Of a DNA stretch of 64,000 bases, positions 53,929 to 62,916 are shown piece by piece. The DNA comes from Arthrobacter sp. AZCC_0090. GTDB lineage: Bacteria > Actinomycetota > Actinomycetes > Actinomycetales > Micrococcaceae. Every line of letters begins with the position of its first letter. Position 1 is the stretch's first letter. The DNA lies in assembly GCF_014207375.1 (NCBI RefSeq), contig NZ_JACHEE010000008.1:62001-126000 (forward strand), in the 5' to 3' direction. The position numbers and the translations under genes are program-made. Below the pieces are notes generated by a model. That model was not told where the DNA came from. It saw only the letters and a program-made list of their open reading frames with translations, and did not search any database.

Positions 53929-55386
53929 CTAGACCAGGTCGCTTGCGAGTACGGGGGCTTGGAACGGTGCGGCTTCGGTCTTCTTCCGGAACACTCGTGC
54001 TGCGACGTAGTAGAGCGGGGCAACCACGACGAGGCCGACAATCCATGAGAGGTCCACGCCGCCCATTGCCGCTGCGACGGGCCCGGTGAAGATCGCCGTT
54101 GCCGAGAACGGCAGCTGGACCAGGGCACCTGCCACGTAGGAACCGATCGCTACCCAGTTGAAGCGGCCGTACACGCCGCCGTCGCGCTTGAAGAAGTCTT
54201 CAACCCTGTAATCGCCGTGCCGGAGGAGGTAGTAGTCCACCAGGTTGATGGCCGTCCACGGAACCAGCACGTACATCAGGAAGGAGAGGAAGTTGGTGTA
54301 AAAGAGGATGAAATTGTCGCGTGCGAACAGCGAGATCAGGAGTGCGAGGGTGAAGAGGATGATTGCCGCAACGCTTCGGGTCTTGGCGCGCGGCAACCAG
54401 TTCGGCTTGAACGTCTGCCCAATCGTGAGGCTGCACAGGACGCCGCAGTAGAGATTCATGGCGTTCGACGCTGCAACGCCGAGGCAGAAGATTCCCACGA
54501 CTGCCAGGGTCCATGGCTGGAGCACCGCTCCCATGCTGCCGACGATTTCAACGTTGCCGGCGTCCGCGCCCATCGTGACCGCCAAGGTTCCTACCAAGGC
54601 GCCCAGGATCATCGGGAAGAGCGTGCCCAGGACGCAGCCTGAGTAGGACGCCCAGAATGCCGGGCCCGAGCCGGTGCCTTGCGGCATGTAGCGGGAGTAG
54701 TCCGAGACGTACGGGGCGTAGGCGAGCTGCCACAAGGCGGACACGGAGACGGTGGCCATGAAGCCGACCCAGTTGAAGTTTCCCTGGGAGAGGAAAGTGG
54801 CAGGCAGCCCGTGGACGAACATGATCCAGACGAAGGCCAGAAGCAATGCCAAACCGGCCACGATGCTGAGGAAACGTGCGTAGGCGTGAATGAGCCGGTA
54901 GCCGAAAATAGTGGCAATGACGCTCACGACGCCGATGATGATGATTCCGGCGTCAACACTGATGTCCGGGCTGACTGCGGCCATTGCCTCGCCGCCAAAG
55001 ACCAAGTTCGCGGCGAAGAATCCGACGTACATGATCACCACGATGACAACGATCAGCAGCGCCCCGAAGGAGCCGAACTGGCCGCGGGTCTGGATCATCT
55101 GTGCCACGCCCAATTGCGGTCCTTGGGCGGAGTGCAGCGCCATGAAGATGCCACCGATGACGTTTCCGAGGATGATTCCCACGATGGCAGGCACAAAGCT
55201 GAGCCCGAACACCGTGGTGGCGAGTCCGCCGGTCACGATGGTCATGATCATGATGTTGGAACCAAACCAGATGGTGAAGAGGTCCCGCGCCTTTCCGTGG
55301 CGTTCGTTCAGCGGGATGGGCTGAATGGTCTTGTCTTCGAGCCGGGGCACTTCGGTGACTGCGGCGGGATTGCTTGGGGTGTTCAT
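53929..55386 (-). CDS. NCS1 family permease
   Basis: 485 aa with about 12 helices, nucleobase:cation symporter-1 family. NERHGKARDLFTIWFGSNIMIMT near the start matches the cytosine/allantoin/hydantoin permease type, and LPRAKTRSVAAIILF lies in a cytoplasmic loop. Its ATG at 55386 overlaps the agmatinase stop by ATGA. Actual substrate is unknown; in this position a guanidino compound or amine is more coherent than a nucleobase, which is inference. Confidence 0.87.
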   Translation of the reverse strand: MNTPSNPAAVTEVPRLEDKTIQPIPLNERHGKARDLFTIWFGSNIMIMTIVTGGLATTVFGLSFVPAIVGIILGNVIGGIFMALHSAQGPQLGVAQMIQTRGQFGSFGALLIVVIVVIMYVGFFAANLVFGGEAMAAVSPDISVDAGIIIIGVVSVIATIFGYRLIHAYARFLSIVAGLALLLAFVWIMFVHGLPATFLSQGNFNWVGFMATVSVSALWQLAYAPYVSDYSRYMPQGTGSGPAFWASYSGCVLGTLFPMILGALVGTLAVTMGADAGNVEIVGSMGAVLQPWTLAVVGIFCLGVAASNAMNLYCGVLCSLTIGQTFKPNWLPRAKTRSVAAIILFTLALLISLFARDNFILFYTNFLSFLMYVLVPWTAINLVDYYLLRHGDYRVEDFFKRDGGVYGRFNWVAIGSYVAGALVQLPFSATAIFTGPVAAAMGGVDLSWIVGLVVVAPLYYVAARVFRKKTEAAPFQAPVLASDLV

Positions 55387-56402
55387 GACGCGGTCCAAGA
55401 GGCTGCTTGCAGCTCACGGGCATCGTCGAGGGAGACAGTGTTCGTCTCGGCCTTGCCGCGGTTCACCATCAGCGCGAGGAGATCGAAGACAAGGGTGGCC
55501 GCAGCCACCGAAGTGATGTCTGCATGGTCGTAAGCCGGAGCGACTTCGACGACGTCGGCGCCGACGATGTTGATGCCGTCCAGTCCGCGGAGCAGGGCCA
55601 GCAGTTCGCGGGAGTGGAGCCCGCCCATCTCCGGGGTGCCGGTGCCCGGCGCATAGGAGGGGTCCAGGACGTCGATATCGATGGAGACGTAGACCGGGGT
55701 GTCGCCGAGCCGCTCCTTGACCTGTGCGATGGCCGCCGGAACGCCTATGACATCCAGGTCCGAGCAGCGGATGATCTGGAATCCGAATTCATGGTCGCGG
55801 AGGAAATCGTTGCGGTCGTAAACCGGTCCGCGGATTCCGACGTGCATGGATCTGTCTTCCACGAGGAGGCCTTCCTCGAAAGCCCGCCGGAAGATGGTTC
55901 CGTGTGTGACCGGCTGATCGAAGTAGGTATCCCAAGTATCCAGGTGGGCGTCGAAGTGCAGCAACGCGACCGGTCCGTGGACTTTGTTCAGGGCCCTGAG
56001 CATCGGGAGGGCAATGGTGTGGTCGCCGCCGATCGAGATGAGCTTCTTGTCCTCACTGATCAGGGGCAGTGCCTGCTCTTCGATTTCACGGACGGCCCGT
56101 GTGATGTCGTAGGGGGTGCAGGCGATGTCGCCGGCGTCCACAACCTGCACTTCGTCGACGGGCTCAACGTCCAATTCGGGGTGGTACCCCGGACGCAGAA
56201 GCCGGGAGGCTTCGCGGACCGCGGCAGGACCGAAACGGGCGCCGGGCCGGAAGGACGTTCCGCCGTCGAACGGTACTCCGACGATCGCAATGTCGTAGTC
56301 CGGGACGCGGTCGATTTGGGGAAGCCTGGCGAAGGTGCCGAGGCCGGCATACCGGGGGACTTTTGTTGCGTCGACGGGGCCGATGGGCTGATGCGTTGTC
56401 AT
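55383..56402 (-). CDS. Agmatinase/guanidinobutyrase family ureohydrolase
   Basis: 339 aa, arginase-fold Mn enzyme. Metal ligands are visible in SIGGDHTIALP, LLHFDAHLDTWD and VYVSIDIDVLDPSYAPG. It splits a guanidino group to urea plus amine: agmatine to putrescine, or 4-guanidinobutyrate to 4-aminobutyrate. First gene of a four-gene minus-strand operon with permease, aldehyde dehydrogenase and oxidase, and divergent from a PucR regulator. The substrate cannot be told from sequence alone. ATG at 56402. Confidence 0.9.
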   Translation of the reverse strand: MTTHQPIGPVDATKVPRYAGLGTFARLPQIDRVPDYDIAIVGVPFDGGTSFRPGARFGPAAVREASRLLRPGYHPELDVEPVDEVQVVDAGDIACTPYDITRAVREIEEQALPLISEDKKLISIGGDHTIALPMLRALNKVHGPVALLHFDAHLDTWDTYFDQPVTHGTIFRRAFEEGLLVEDRSMHVGIRGPVYDRNDFLRDHEFGFQIIRCSDLDVIGVPAAIAQVKERLGDTPVYVSIDIDVLDPSYAPGTGTPEMGGLHSRELLALLRGLDGINIVGADVVEVAPAYDHADITSVAAATLVFDLLALMVNRGKAETNTVSLDDARELQAASWTAS

Positions 56403-56534
56403 GCCGGGATCCTTCGTGCGGTGCTGTCGAGCGGCGACGCCGGCAGCTTTCGGGTTGGGAGGAGGGGTGCTCGCCTTTGAGCGGGAATGTCGAGTCGGAG
56501 TGTTGTCGGGAAGTACGTCATCCCATTCTTGGTG

Positions 56535-56591
56535 ACGCATATCACTGCGTATAGCGGTAGATTGACTACAAATGGCCGAGGCCCTTATACA
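56535..56591 (+). promoter_or_regulatory. Promoter of pucR-like gene with dyad
   Basis: TTGACT (56562-56567) and TATACA (56586-56591) are spaced 18 bp and lie about 50 bp before the regulator ATG at 56641. Just upstream, ACGCA (56535-56539) and TGCGT (56546-56550) form a dyad in the shared region with the divergent agmatinase gene, a plausible regulator binding site. Confidence 0.5.
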
Positions 56592-56640
56592 AATGTCTAA
56601 GCGCCGCGAAACGGCCTGAACGATCTGGGAGCACATCTTC

Positions 56641-58134
56641 ATGGCGATAACCGTGGCCGAGCTCTTGGCGGAACCCCAGTTGGGGCTCACTCTTCTGGCG
56701 GGGTCCGCCGGTAAGGACGGCCGAATCACGTGGGCTCACACTTCCGACTTGCCGAGGCTGTGGGAATGGGTCACCGGCGGCGAACTGATGATGACCAACG
56801 GCCTGTCGATCCCAGCCGACGCCCCAGGCCAAGTAGCGCTCGCCGAGGCACTCGTCGGCGCAGGGGCCAGTGCGCTGGCCATCGGAGAGAAGATGCACGC
56901 CCCGGAGTTATTGCCGGAGTTCCTGGCGGCTTGCGAGCGGTTGCCGCTGCCGCTGATCAACATTCCGTACCCCCTACCGTTCATCGCCATCGCGCGAACG
57001 GTGGCCGAGGCCTCCCTGTTGGAGGAATCGCGGCGCCTGCGTCAGACCGCCCGGGTCTATGACTTGCTTCGCACCACGGGAACAATCGAGGACCACTGGC
57101 ACGGCCTTCTCCATGGACTCGCGGCTGAGCTCGATGCGGATCTTTTCGTGGTGGACCGGCGCTGCCTCCATCCATGGCATCCGGACGGCGAGCCGCTGCC
57201 GGACTTCCTGCAGTCGGAATTGGCCCCGCTGACAGGGCAAACACCCTTGGCCGGAAAAAAGTTTCAATGGCATCGGCTGCTTGGCCGGCATGTGTTGATG
57301 ATGGACATTCCGACCCACCCCAACGCGCTCTTGGTGGTGCTGCCGAAAAGCGATCCGCACCCTGACGCCGTCGTGCTTCTACATGCGGCGACGGTGCTGG
57401 GACTGGAACTCTCCCGGACGGTCCTGTCCCTGGAAAGCCAACATCGCCTCGCGGGCGAATTCCTCCTGCAGGCGGTCGACGGACGCCTCGGGATCGCGGA
57501 GCTGGAGAGCCGGCTCACCGCCTTTGATGTTCCGGCACAAAGTTTTGTGGTGGTTTCGATAGGATCCGACGACGGCGAGCGGCTGGCGAACCTCCACGTC
57601 GAACTGTGGCGCCACGGCTTTAAGGCCGCGTGCTTGCGGCGTTTCAACACGCTTCATGTGGCGGTGTCCGCAGCGGTGACTGACGACGTCCTGATCCACT
57701 GCGCTGGGCCCGGGGCGAGGATTGGCATCAGCTCGCCCACCTCTGCCGCCGGGATCCAGCGTGCGCTGCAGGAATCGCTGTGGGCGTTCGGTTCAGCCAA
57801 AGGTAACGCCCTGAATTTGACCCGCTACGCCGAGGGACCATCATGGTTGGGGCTGACGAGTTTTGAGGAAGGGGCGGCGTTGGTTCAGCGGCTGCTCGGC
57901 CCGATCTTCGCGTACGAACAGAGCCAGGAAGGCGATCTCATCGTGACTTTGAGGACCTATCTGGACACCCAGAGGTCCTGGCAAAAGACCGCAGCGGCGC
58001 TCTTCGCCCACCGCCAAACCGTTATCTACCGCATCCGGAAAATCAGCGAATTGACGGGTCTCGACATGACCGAAACCTCCACCCTGGCCCAGCTCTGGTT
58101 TGCGCTCCAGATCCATGAGGCCATGCGCAAATAA
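56641..58134 (+). CDS. PucR family transcriptional regulator
   Basis: 497 aa: an N-terminal PucR domain (ITVAELLAEPQLGLTLLAGSAG, SDLPRLWEWVTGGELMMTNGLSI) and a C-terminal CdaR/PucR helix-turn-helix (TLRTYLDTQRSWQKTAAALFAHRQTVIYRIRKISELTG). PucR regulators commonly control purine, allantoin or amine catabolism. It is divergent from the agmatinase operon across 238 bp and is its natural regulator. Confidence 0.9.
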   Translation: MAITVAELLAEPQLGLTLLAGSAGKDGRITWAHTSDLPRLWEWVTGGELMMTNGLSIPADAPGQVALAEALVGAGASALAIGEKMHAPELLPEFLAACERLPLPLINIPYPLPFIAIARTVAEASLLEESRRLRQTARVYDLLRTTGTIEDHWHGLLHGLAAELDADLFVVDRRCLHPWHPDGEPLPDFLQSELAPLTGQTPLAGKKFQWHRLLGRHVLMMDIPTHPNALLVVLPKSDPHPDAVVLLHAATVLGLELSRTVLSLESQHRLAGEFLLQAVDGRLGIAELESRLTAFDVPAQSFVVVSIGSDDGERLANLHVELWRHGFKAACLRRFNTLHVAVSAAVTDDVLIHCAGPGARIGISSPTSAAGIQRALQESLWAFGSAKGNALNLTRYAEGPSWLGLTSFEEGAALVQRLLGPIFAYEQSQEGDLIVTLRTYLDTQRSWQKTAAALFAHRQTVIYRIRKISELTGLDMTETSTLAQLWFALQIHEAMRK

Positions 58135-58242
58135 GGCCGCTGCACCGTAAGATTCGAAGCGGACGCCAGCGCCGCCGTCGTATGTTTGATCCTGCGACGA
58201 AAGGCAAGCTGCCCCTTGAAGGCTGTAGCGGAGATGTTCACC

Positions 58243-59280
58243 ATGGGTCCCGGCAACAAGGACCATCACCCGGCTCTCCGCTGTGCAGTAGGCGTGTTCG
58301 TTCCGCTCATTACGCTGACCTTGGTGGGCCGCCTCGATCTGGCCGTTTTCGCATCGTTCGGCGCCTTCACCGGCATCTACGGCCGTAACGAACCGCACAG
58401 CCTCCGCTTCCGCAGCCAGCTCCGTGCCGGCGGCCTCATGCTGTTGGTCATCTTGTTCGGAACGTTGACCGCCCGTGTGGCGCAACAGTGGGGGACCGGG
58501 GCCGTCGAATACTCATGGTTCCTGACCGCCGCGACCACTTTCGTTGCCGGCGCCTGTTCTGTGGTGGCCGCGTTTTGGCGCCTGCGTCCTGCCGGCTCCC
58601 TTTTCCACATCTTCGCGTTCGCCGCGATCGCCTCCATTGCGGCGCAGCCCCCTTTGTGGGAAGCGTTGCTGGTCGCCGTCTTGACCACGGGCTTGTGCCT
58701 TCTGATCGGCATGTCCGCCCGTGTGGTCAAGAGCCATAGGACGCCCTGGAAGCGGCCGCCGCCCATCCGGCACACGGCTCCCGAGCGTCGGGCAGCGTGG
58801 TTGGAAGGCGGCGGTTACCTGGTAGCGGCCGGCCTCGCGGGGACGCTGGCGACGCTGGCCGGCGAACGGCTCGGCTTCGGGCACACGTATTGGGCCATGG
58901 TGGCGGCCGTGGTCCCTTTGGTGGGACATTCCACCCGTCACCGTGTCCGCCGGGGTATCCAGAGAATCGCCGGAACGGTGATCGGCCTGGTGCTGCTGGC
59001 GGGCATCTTGTGGCTTAGTCCCGCGCCGTGGGCCATGGTCCTAGTGATCGCGGCCTGCCAGTTCGGGGCGGAGATGTTTATTGCCAGGCAGTACCTGGTG
59101 GCACAGATTTTCGTGACACCGCTGGCCTTGATCGCAACGCTGCTGGCCGCCCGGGTTGACCCCGGGCTCTTGCTGCGGGACCGCATCGTGGAGACGGTGA
59201 TCGGGGCCGCCGTCGGCGTTGCGGTGGTATTGACGCCGACGGCATGGGCACGGTTGCGAGCAGTGTTGGACCCTAGCTAA
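58243..59280 (+). CDS. FUSC family membrane protein
   Basis: About 345 aa with two blocks of hydrophobic helices (residues 15-150 and 195-330), as in the FUSC/aromatic acid exporter-like group. It has LAVFASFGAFTGIYGRNEPH, a short loop around RTPWKRPPP, and YWAMVAAVVPLVGHSTRHRVRRGIQRIAGT, the diagnostic repeat. Possibly an efflux protein for aromatic or other organic acids. GGAG at 58230-58233 favours the ATG at 58243 over those at 58186 and 58234. Confidence 0.85.
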   Translation: MGPGNKDHHPALRCAVGVFVPLITLTLVGRLDLAVFASFGAFTGIYGRNEPHSLRFRSQLRAGGLMLLVILFGTLTARVAQQWGTGAVEYSWFLTAATTFVAGACSVVAAFWRLRPAGSLFHIFAFAAIASIAAQPPLWEALLVAVLTTGLCLLIGMSARVVKSHRTPWKRPPPIRHTAPERRAAWLEGGGYLVAAGLAGTLATLAGERLGFGHTYWAMVAAVVPLVGHSTRHRVRRGIQRIAGTVIGLVLLAGILWLSPAPWAMVLVIAACQFGAEMFIARQYLVAQIFVTPLALIATLLAARVDPGLLLRDRIVETVIGAAVGVAVVLTPTAWARLRAVLDPS

Positions 59281-59335
59281 GGAGGCTTATTATTTCCACA
59301 TGCCCCCATCAGCATATTCACCTGGAGAACGTGCC

Positions 59336-60106
59336 ATGCTCCCTGCAGATTCCGCCCCGACCACCATTGACCAAATCCAGAACCTGATCCTGGAAAGTGC
59401 CGACTTCGAGGACTTCCTCAATGAACTGGCACGGTTTTCTGCCCACCAGATGGCGGGCGACGGCGATGACGCGCTCTGTGGGATCACGCTGCTGCGCGAG
59501 CGCAAGGCCGTCACGGTCGGGTGGAGCAGTGATGTGGCCCGGGAGGTGGATGAGATCCAGTATTCCTTGGCACAAGGTCCCTGCCTGACGGCCGCCGAAG
59601 AGGAGCGGGAAGTCCACGTTCCCGATCTCCTTGAGGAGGATCGCTGGGGACCTGACTATGCGAACGCGGTTGTGTCGTTCGGCCTGAGGTCGGTTCTGTC
59701 GTTGCCTTTCGACCTTGAGGGCGAGGCGAAGGCCGCGCTCAACCTGTACTCCGAAGCCCCCTACAAGTTCGACGAAAGGGCCGCGGAGCGTGCCCGGGGA
59801 TACACCAGAGAGGTCTCGCAGGCCTTGCGCCTTGCCGTCAGGTTCGCACTTCACGCGGACAGTGCCAAGAACCTCCGGGCGGCGATGGAGTCCCGCACGA
59901 TCATCGACATCGCCGTGGGAGTTGTCATGGCACAGAGCCGTTGCAGCCAGGAGGACGCTGTCCGGATCCTGACAGATGCCTCGAGCAATCGCAACGTGAA
60001 ATTGCGCGATATCGCCAAGTCCTTGGTGGATTCGGTCGACGCAGCGGGCGCGCTGACCCACTTCGAGGAGCCAGGCCACGGCCACGGACACAATCGGGCG
60101 AGCTGA
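59336..60106 (+). CDS. GAF-ANTAR domain regulator
   Basis: About 256 aa: a GAF domain (residues about 10-160; LLRERKAVTVGWSSDVAREVDEIQYSLAQGPCLTA, FGLRSVLSLPFDLEGEAKAALNLYS) and a C-terminal ANTAR RNA-binding domain (AMESRTIIDIAVGVVMAQSRCSQEDAVRIL). ANTAR proteins act on nascent RNA by antitermination at paired hairpins. GGAGA before the ATG at 59336 is better placed than the AAGGAGG 14 nt before the ATG at 59300. The next gene encodes a STAS-like protein, a pairing that suggests stress signalling. Confidence 0.87.
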   Translation: MLPADSAPTTIDQIQNLILESADFEDFLNELARFSAHQMAGDGDDALCGITLLRERKAVTVGWSSDVAREVDEIQYSLAQGPCLTAAEEEREVHVPDLLEEDRWGPDYANAVVSFGLRSVLSLPFDLEGEAKAALNLYSEAPYKFDERAAERARGYTREVSQALRLAVRFALHADSAKNLRAAMESRTIIDIAVGVVMAQSRCSQEDAVRILTDASSNRNVKLRDIAKSLVDSVDAAGALTHFEEPGHGHGHNRAS

Positions 60107-60214
60107 GTCCGGACTTTTCCGTTGGTCAACGGGCGGGGTTGTGCAACAGGGTGCCAGAGGCTACGCTTCTTGAGGTTGAGCCGTCGGCCATAGACACCCT
60201 CTTTTGGAGTACCT

Positions 60215-60814
60215 ATGGACCGCAGATTGCACGCCCTCGTCAAGTTCGATGTTTCCACGGATGCAGTAGAGATAGACGTGCGGGGGAGCCTCAACGAGGA
60301 TTCCCGCCCCGCTCTCGTCCACATCGTTCGCCGGATCCGGCGGATGGGCATCATTTCCCACATCAGAGTGAGCTTTGCCCGCGCCGCGCTTGTGGAATCG
60401 CAGGCCTTGGCGGGACTTCGTAACGACCTCAATGCGATCGGCGGCGGCGCCACCGAAGTAGGGCTCTCCACCGGATCCGGAGTTTCGCTGGAATTCATGG
60501 ATCGGCCTGCCGCCCTTCCCGTTGAGGCGGCGGGGCCGAAACCCGTCGAGATCACTGGCGAGTTCGCTGCCTCGATCGATGCCGGGGGATTCCAGCCGCT
60601 GGACAAATATTCCGATGACGAACTTCTCGCCGCGAGCGACTTCGCCTTTGGGTTACTGGACCAACCCACCACCTTTCGCGGACCGGAGTTGCTGGCGCAT
60701 TATGACGCGATTGGCATGGAAATCTCGCGGCGGAAAGTACAGGATCCCGCGGCGAATCTTGCTGGGGAGACGCCCGTGGAAAATGCGCCCGCCGGTCCCA
60801 CGGACCCCGTGTAA
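60215..60814 (+). CDS. STAS-like domain hypothetical protein
   Basis: 199 aa. Residues 1-90 have the beta-alpha pattern of a STAS (anti-sigma antagonist) domain (ALVKFDVSTDAVEIDVRGSLNEDSRPALVHIVRRIRRMG, AALVESQALAGLRNDLN), without a clear phosphorylatable Ser motif. A C-terminal helical region contains LDKYSDDELLAASDFAFGLLD, FRGPELLAHYDAIGMEISRR and an Ala/Pro tail. Likely a partner of the GAF-ANTAR protein; family identity beyond that is uncertain. Confidence 0.6.
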   Translation: MDRRLHALVKFDVSTDAVEIDVRGSLNEDSRPALVHIVRRIRRMGIISHIRVSFARAALVESQALAGLRNDLNAIGGGATEVGLSTGSGVSLEFMDRPAALPVEAAGPKPVEITGEFAASIDAGGFQPLDKYSDDELLAASDFAFGLLDQPTTFRGPELLAHYDAIGMEISRRKVQDPAANLAGETPVENAPAGPTDPV

Positions 60815-60826
60815 GCTGGAGCGCGG

Positions 60827-60841
60827 CACCGTTCAATGGAA
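60827..60841. promoter_or_regulatory. Putative PobR operator, distal site
   Basis: Complement strand TTCCATTGAACGGTG matches 12 of 15 bases of the perfect palindrome at 61617-61631. It lies 26 bp before the GTG of the regulator, the place for autoregulation. Confidence 0.5.
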
Positions 60842-60866
60842 TCCGTAGGAAAGTGGGAAACGCTCC

Positions 60867-61625
60867 GTGGCCAACTCGGCGTCCGGCGATTCCGTGGTGG
60901 ATCGCATCGTCCGGATCATTGAAGCCTTTCCCGAAGGCTCCACCTCCCTGCAGCTTTCCGAACTGGCGGAGACCGCTAGTTTGCCGCTCACAAGCGCGCA
61001 TCGTTTGGTGCGGCAACTCGCCGATCACGGGCTCTTGGAACTGGCCCCGGGTGGACATGTCCGCCTGGGCCTGAGGTTGTGGGAACTCGTCAACCGCAAT
61101 TCACCCACCCTGGCCCTCCGCCAAGCAGCCCTGCCGTTCATGGAGGACATCCAGCAGGTCCTGAACCAGAACGTGAACCTCGCAGTGCTGGACGGTTGGG
61201 AGGCGTTGTTCGTGGAACGGCTGTCCCGCCGCGGATCTGTGGCCAACCGCGCCCGCGTGGCCGGCCGCATGCCTGTCCATATTTCCTCGGCCGGGCTCGC
61301 GTTGATGGCGAACCAGTCGCGCGAGCAGCAGGCGGAGTACCTCAAGCAGTTCACTGACCCTGCCGGGAAGGTGACTGCCGACGTCGTCCGCCACCTTTTG
61401 GCCGAAACCGCGCAGCAGGGCTACGCGCAGCTCGCCGGCGTAGTGGATCCGGATACGTGGGGTATCGCGGTACCGGTCATGGACGGTAGGCGGCGCGCTG
61501 TGGCCGCGCTAGGCGTCGTGGTCCCGCTTGCTGAGATGCGCCTGCAGGCGCTGGTCCCGGCGCTGCAGACGGCGGCCCGCGGCATCGGACGCCAGCTCGG
61601 AGAAGGCGTAGCGATTTTCCGTTGA
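60867..61625 (+). CDS. pobR: IclR family regulator, PobR type
   Basis: 252 aa: helix-turn-helix (VVDRIVRIIEAF, LSELAETASLPLTSAHRLVRQLADHGLL) and an IclR effector domain (VHISSAGLALMANQ, GYAQLAGVVDPDTWGIAVPV). It lies directly before pobA on the same strand, so it is probably the 4-hydroxybenzoate-responsive regulator. Such PobR proteins in actinobacteria and Acinetobacter are IclR-type activators. GTG start at 60867. A palindrome overlaps its stop codon (61617-61631) in front of pobA, with a related site before its own start. Confidence 0.82.
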   Translation: MANSASGDSVVDRIVRIIEAFPEGSTSLQLSELAETASLPLTSAHRLVRQLADHGLLELAPGGHVRLGLRLWELVNRNSPTLALRQAALPFMEDIQQVLNQNVNLAVLDGWEALFVERLSRRGSVANRARVAGRMPVHISSAGLALMANQSREQQAEYLKQFTDPAGKVTADVVRHLLAETAQQGYAQLAGVVDPDTWGIAVPVMDGRRRAVAALGVVVPLAEMRLQALVPALQTAARGIGRQLGEGVAIFR

Positions 61626-61631
61626 ACGGAA
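61617..61631. promoter_or_regulatory. Putative PobR operator before pobA
   Basis: TTCCGTTGAACGGAA is a perfect 15-bp palindrome that includes the pobR stop codon (TGA at 61623-61625), 95 bp before the pobA ATG. A diverged copy precedes pobR itself. The pair fits a regulator acting on both genes. Confidence 0.6.
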
Positions 61632-61725
61632 TTCGGGTAACGCCGACCATGCGGTGGGGGTCACACTGATCAACAGAACCCGCCGCAGCCCTCCAGCCGC
61701 GGTTCCGCAATGAAGCGAGGAACAC

Positions 61726-62916
61726 ATGGCACGCAAGATCATCACCACCCAAGTGGCCATCATGGGCGCAGGCCCGGCCGGCCTCATGCTCTCCCACCTG
61801 CTGGCGAAGTCGGGGATCGAATCCACCGTCATCGAAGTCCGCAGCCATCAGCAGATCGCCGAAACAGTCCGTGCGGGCATCCTGGAACACGGCTCCGTGA
61901 ATCTGCTCGTGGACAGCGGCGTTTCGGACCGCGTGCTGCGCGACGGCGACAGGCACGACGGCATCGAGCTGCGCTTCAACGGCGAAAGCCACCGGATCGA
62001 TTTCAAGGAACTCGTGGGGGAATCGGTCTGGCTTTATCCGCAGACAGACGTCTTCCTCGACCTCGCTGCACGGCGTAAGGACGACGGCGGGGACGTCCGG
62101 TACAGCGTCACGGACACCACCATCCGCGATCTCGAAGGCAAGCCGAAAGTCTGGTTCACCGACTCCGAGGGCCAGGAATTCGAGATCCAGGCGGACTTCC
62201 TGGTGGGTGCCGACGGATCCCGCAGCCACTGCCGCTTCCAGATCCCGGAGGCGAACCGCAAGTGGTATTTCCACGAATACCCGTTCGCCTGGTTCGGCAT
62301 CCTCGCCCAGGCTCCGCGAAGCTCGGACGAACTGATCTACGCCAATTCGGAGAACGGCTTCGCCCTGATCAGCCAGCGCACCGAGAACGTGCAGCGCATG
62401 TACTTCCAGTGCGACCCCAAGGAAAACGTGGCCGACTGGGACGACGAGCGCATCTGGTCCGAATTCCGCAAACGCGTCAACGGAAACGGCTTTGAGCTCA
62501 AGGAGGGGCCGGTCCTCGAGAAGATGGTCCTGCCGTTCCGCAGCTTCGTCCACACCCCAATGCGCCACGGGAACCTGTTCCTTGCCGGAGACGCCGCCCA
62601 CACCGTCCCGCCCACAGGTGCCAAAGGCCTCAATTTGGCCCTGCACGATGTCAAAGTGCTTTTCGAAGGTTTCGAGTCCTTCTACTCAAGCGGTTCCGGC
62701 GCCCTCCTCGAGTCCTACAGCGACCGCGCCCTGGAACGCGTCTGGAAGGCCCAGCACTTCTCCTACTGGATGACCTCCATGCTGCACACCGTTCCCGGTT
62801 CGGACGATTTCAGCCGTGCCCGCCAGCTCGGGGAGCTCCACTCCGTGGTCTCCTCGCGGCATGCGCGGGCGTACCTGGCGGAGTCGTACACGGGGTGGTC
62901 GGGGGCGACGCGCTAA
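61726..62916 (+). CDS. pobA: 4-hydroxybenzoate 3-monooxygenase
   Basis: 396 aa single-component flavoprotein monooxygenase that makes protocatechuate from 4-hydroxybenzoate. Three FAD motifs are visible: GAGPAGLMLSHLL near the N terminus, LVGADGSRSHCR and LFLAGDAAHTVPPTGAKGLNLALHDV. The length matches the well-known Pseudomonas enzyme. Its product feeds the pca operon in the first part of the window. The last codons and stop (TAA at 62914-62916) fall within the first unit of a 19-bp repeat array. Confidence 0.94.
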   Translation: MARKIITTQVAIMGAGPAGLMLSHLLAKSGIESTVIEVRSHQQIAETVRAGILEHGSVNLLVDSGVSDRVLRDGDRHDGIELRFNGESHRIDFKELVGESVWLYPQTDVFLDLAARRKDDGGDVRYSVTDTTIRDLEGKPKVWFTDSEGQEFEIQADFLVGADGSRSHCRFQIPEANRKWYFHEYPFAWFGILAQAPRSSDELIYANSENGFALISQRTENVQRMYFQCDPKENVADWDDERIWSEFRKRVNGNGFELKEGPVLEKMVLPFRSFVHTPMRHGNLFLAGDAAHTVPPTGAKGLNLALHDVKVLFEGFESFYSSGSGALLESYSDRALERVWKAQHFSYWMTSMLHTVPGSDDFSRARQLGELHSVVSSRHARAYLAESYTGWSGATR

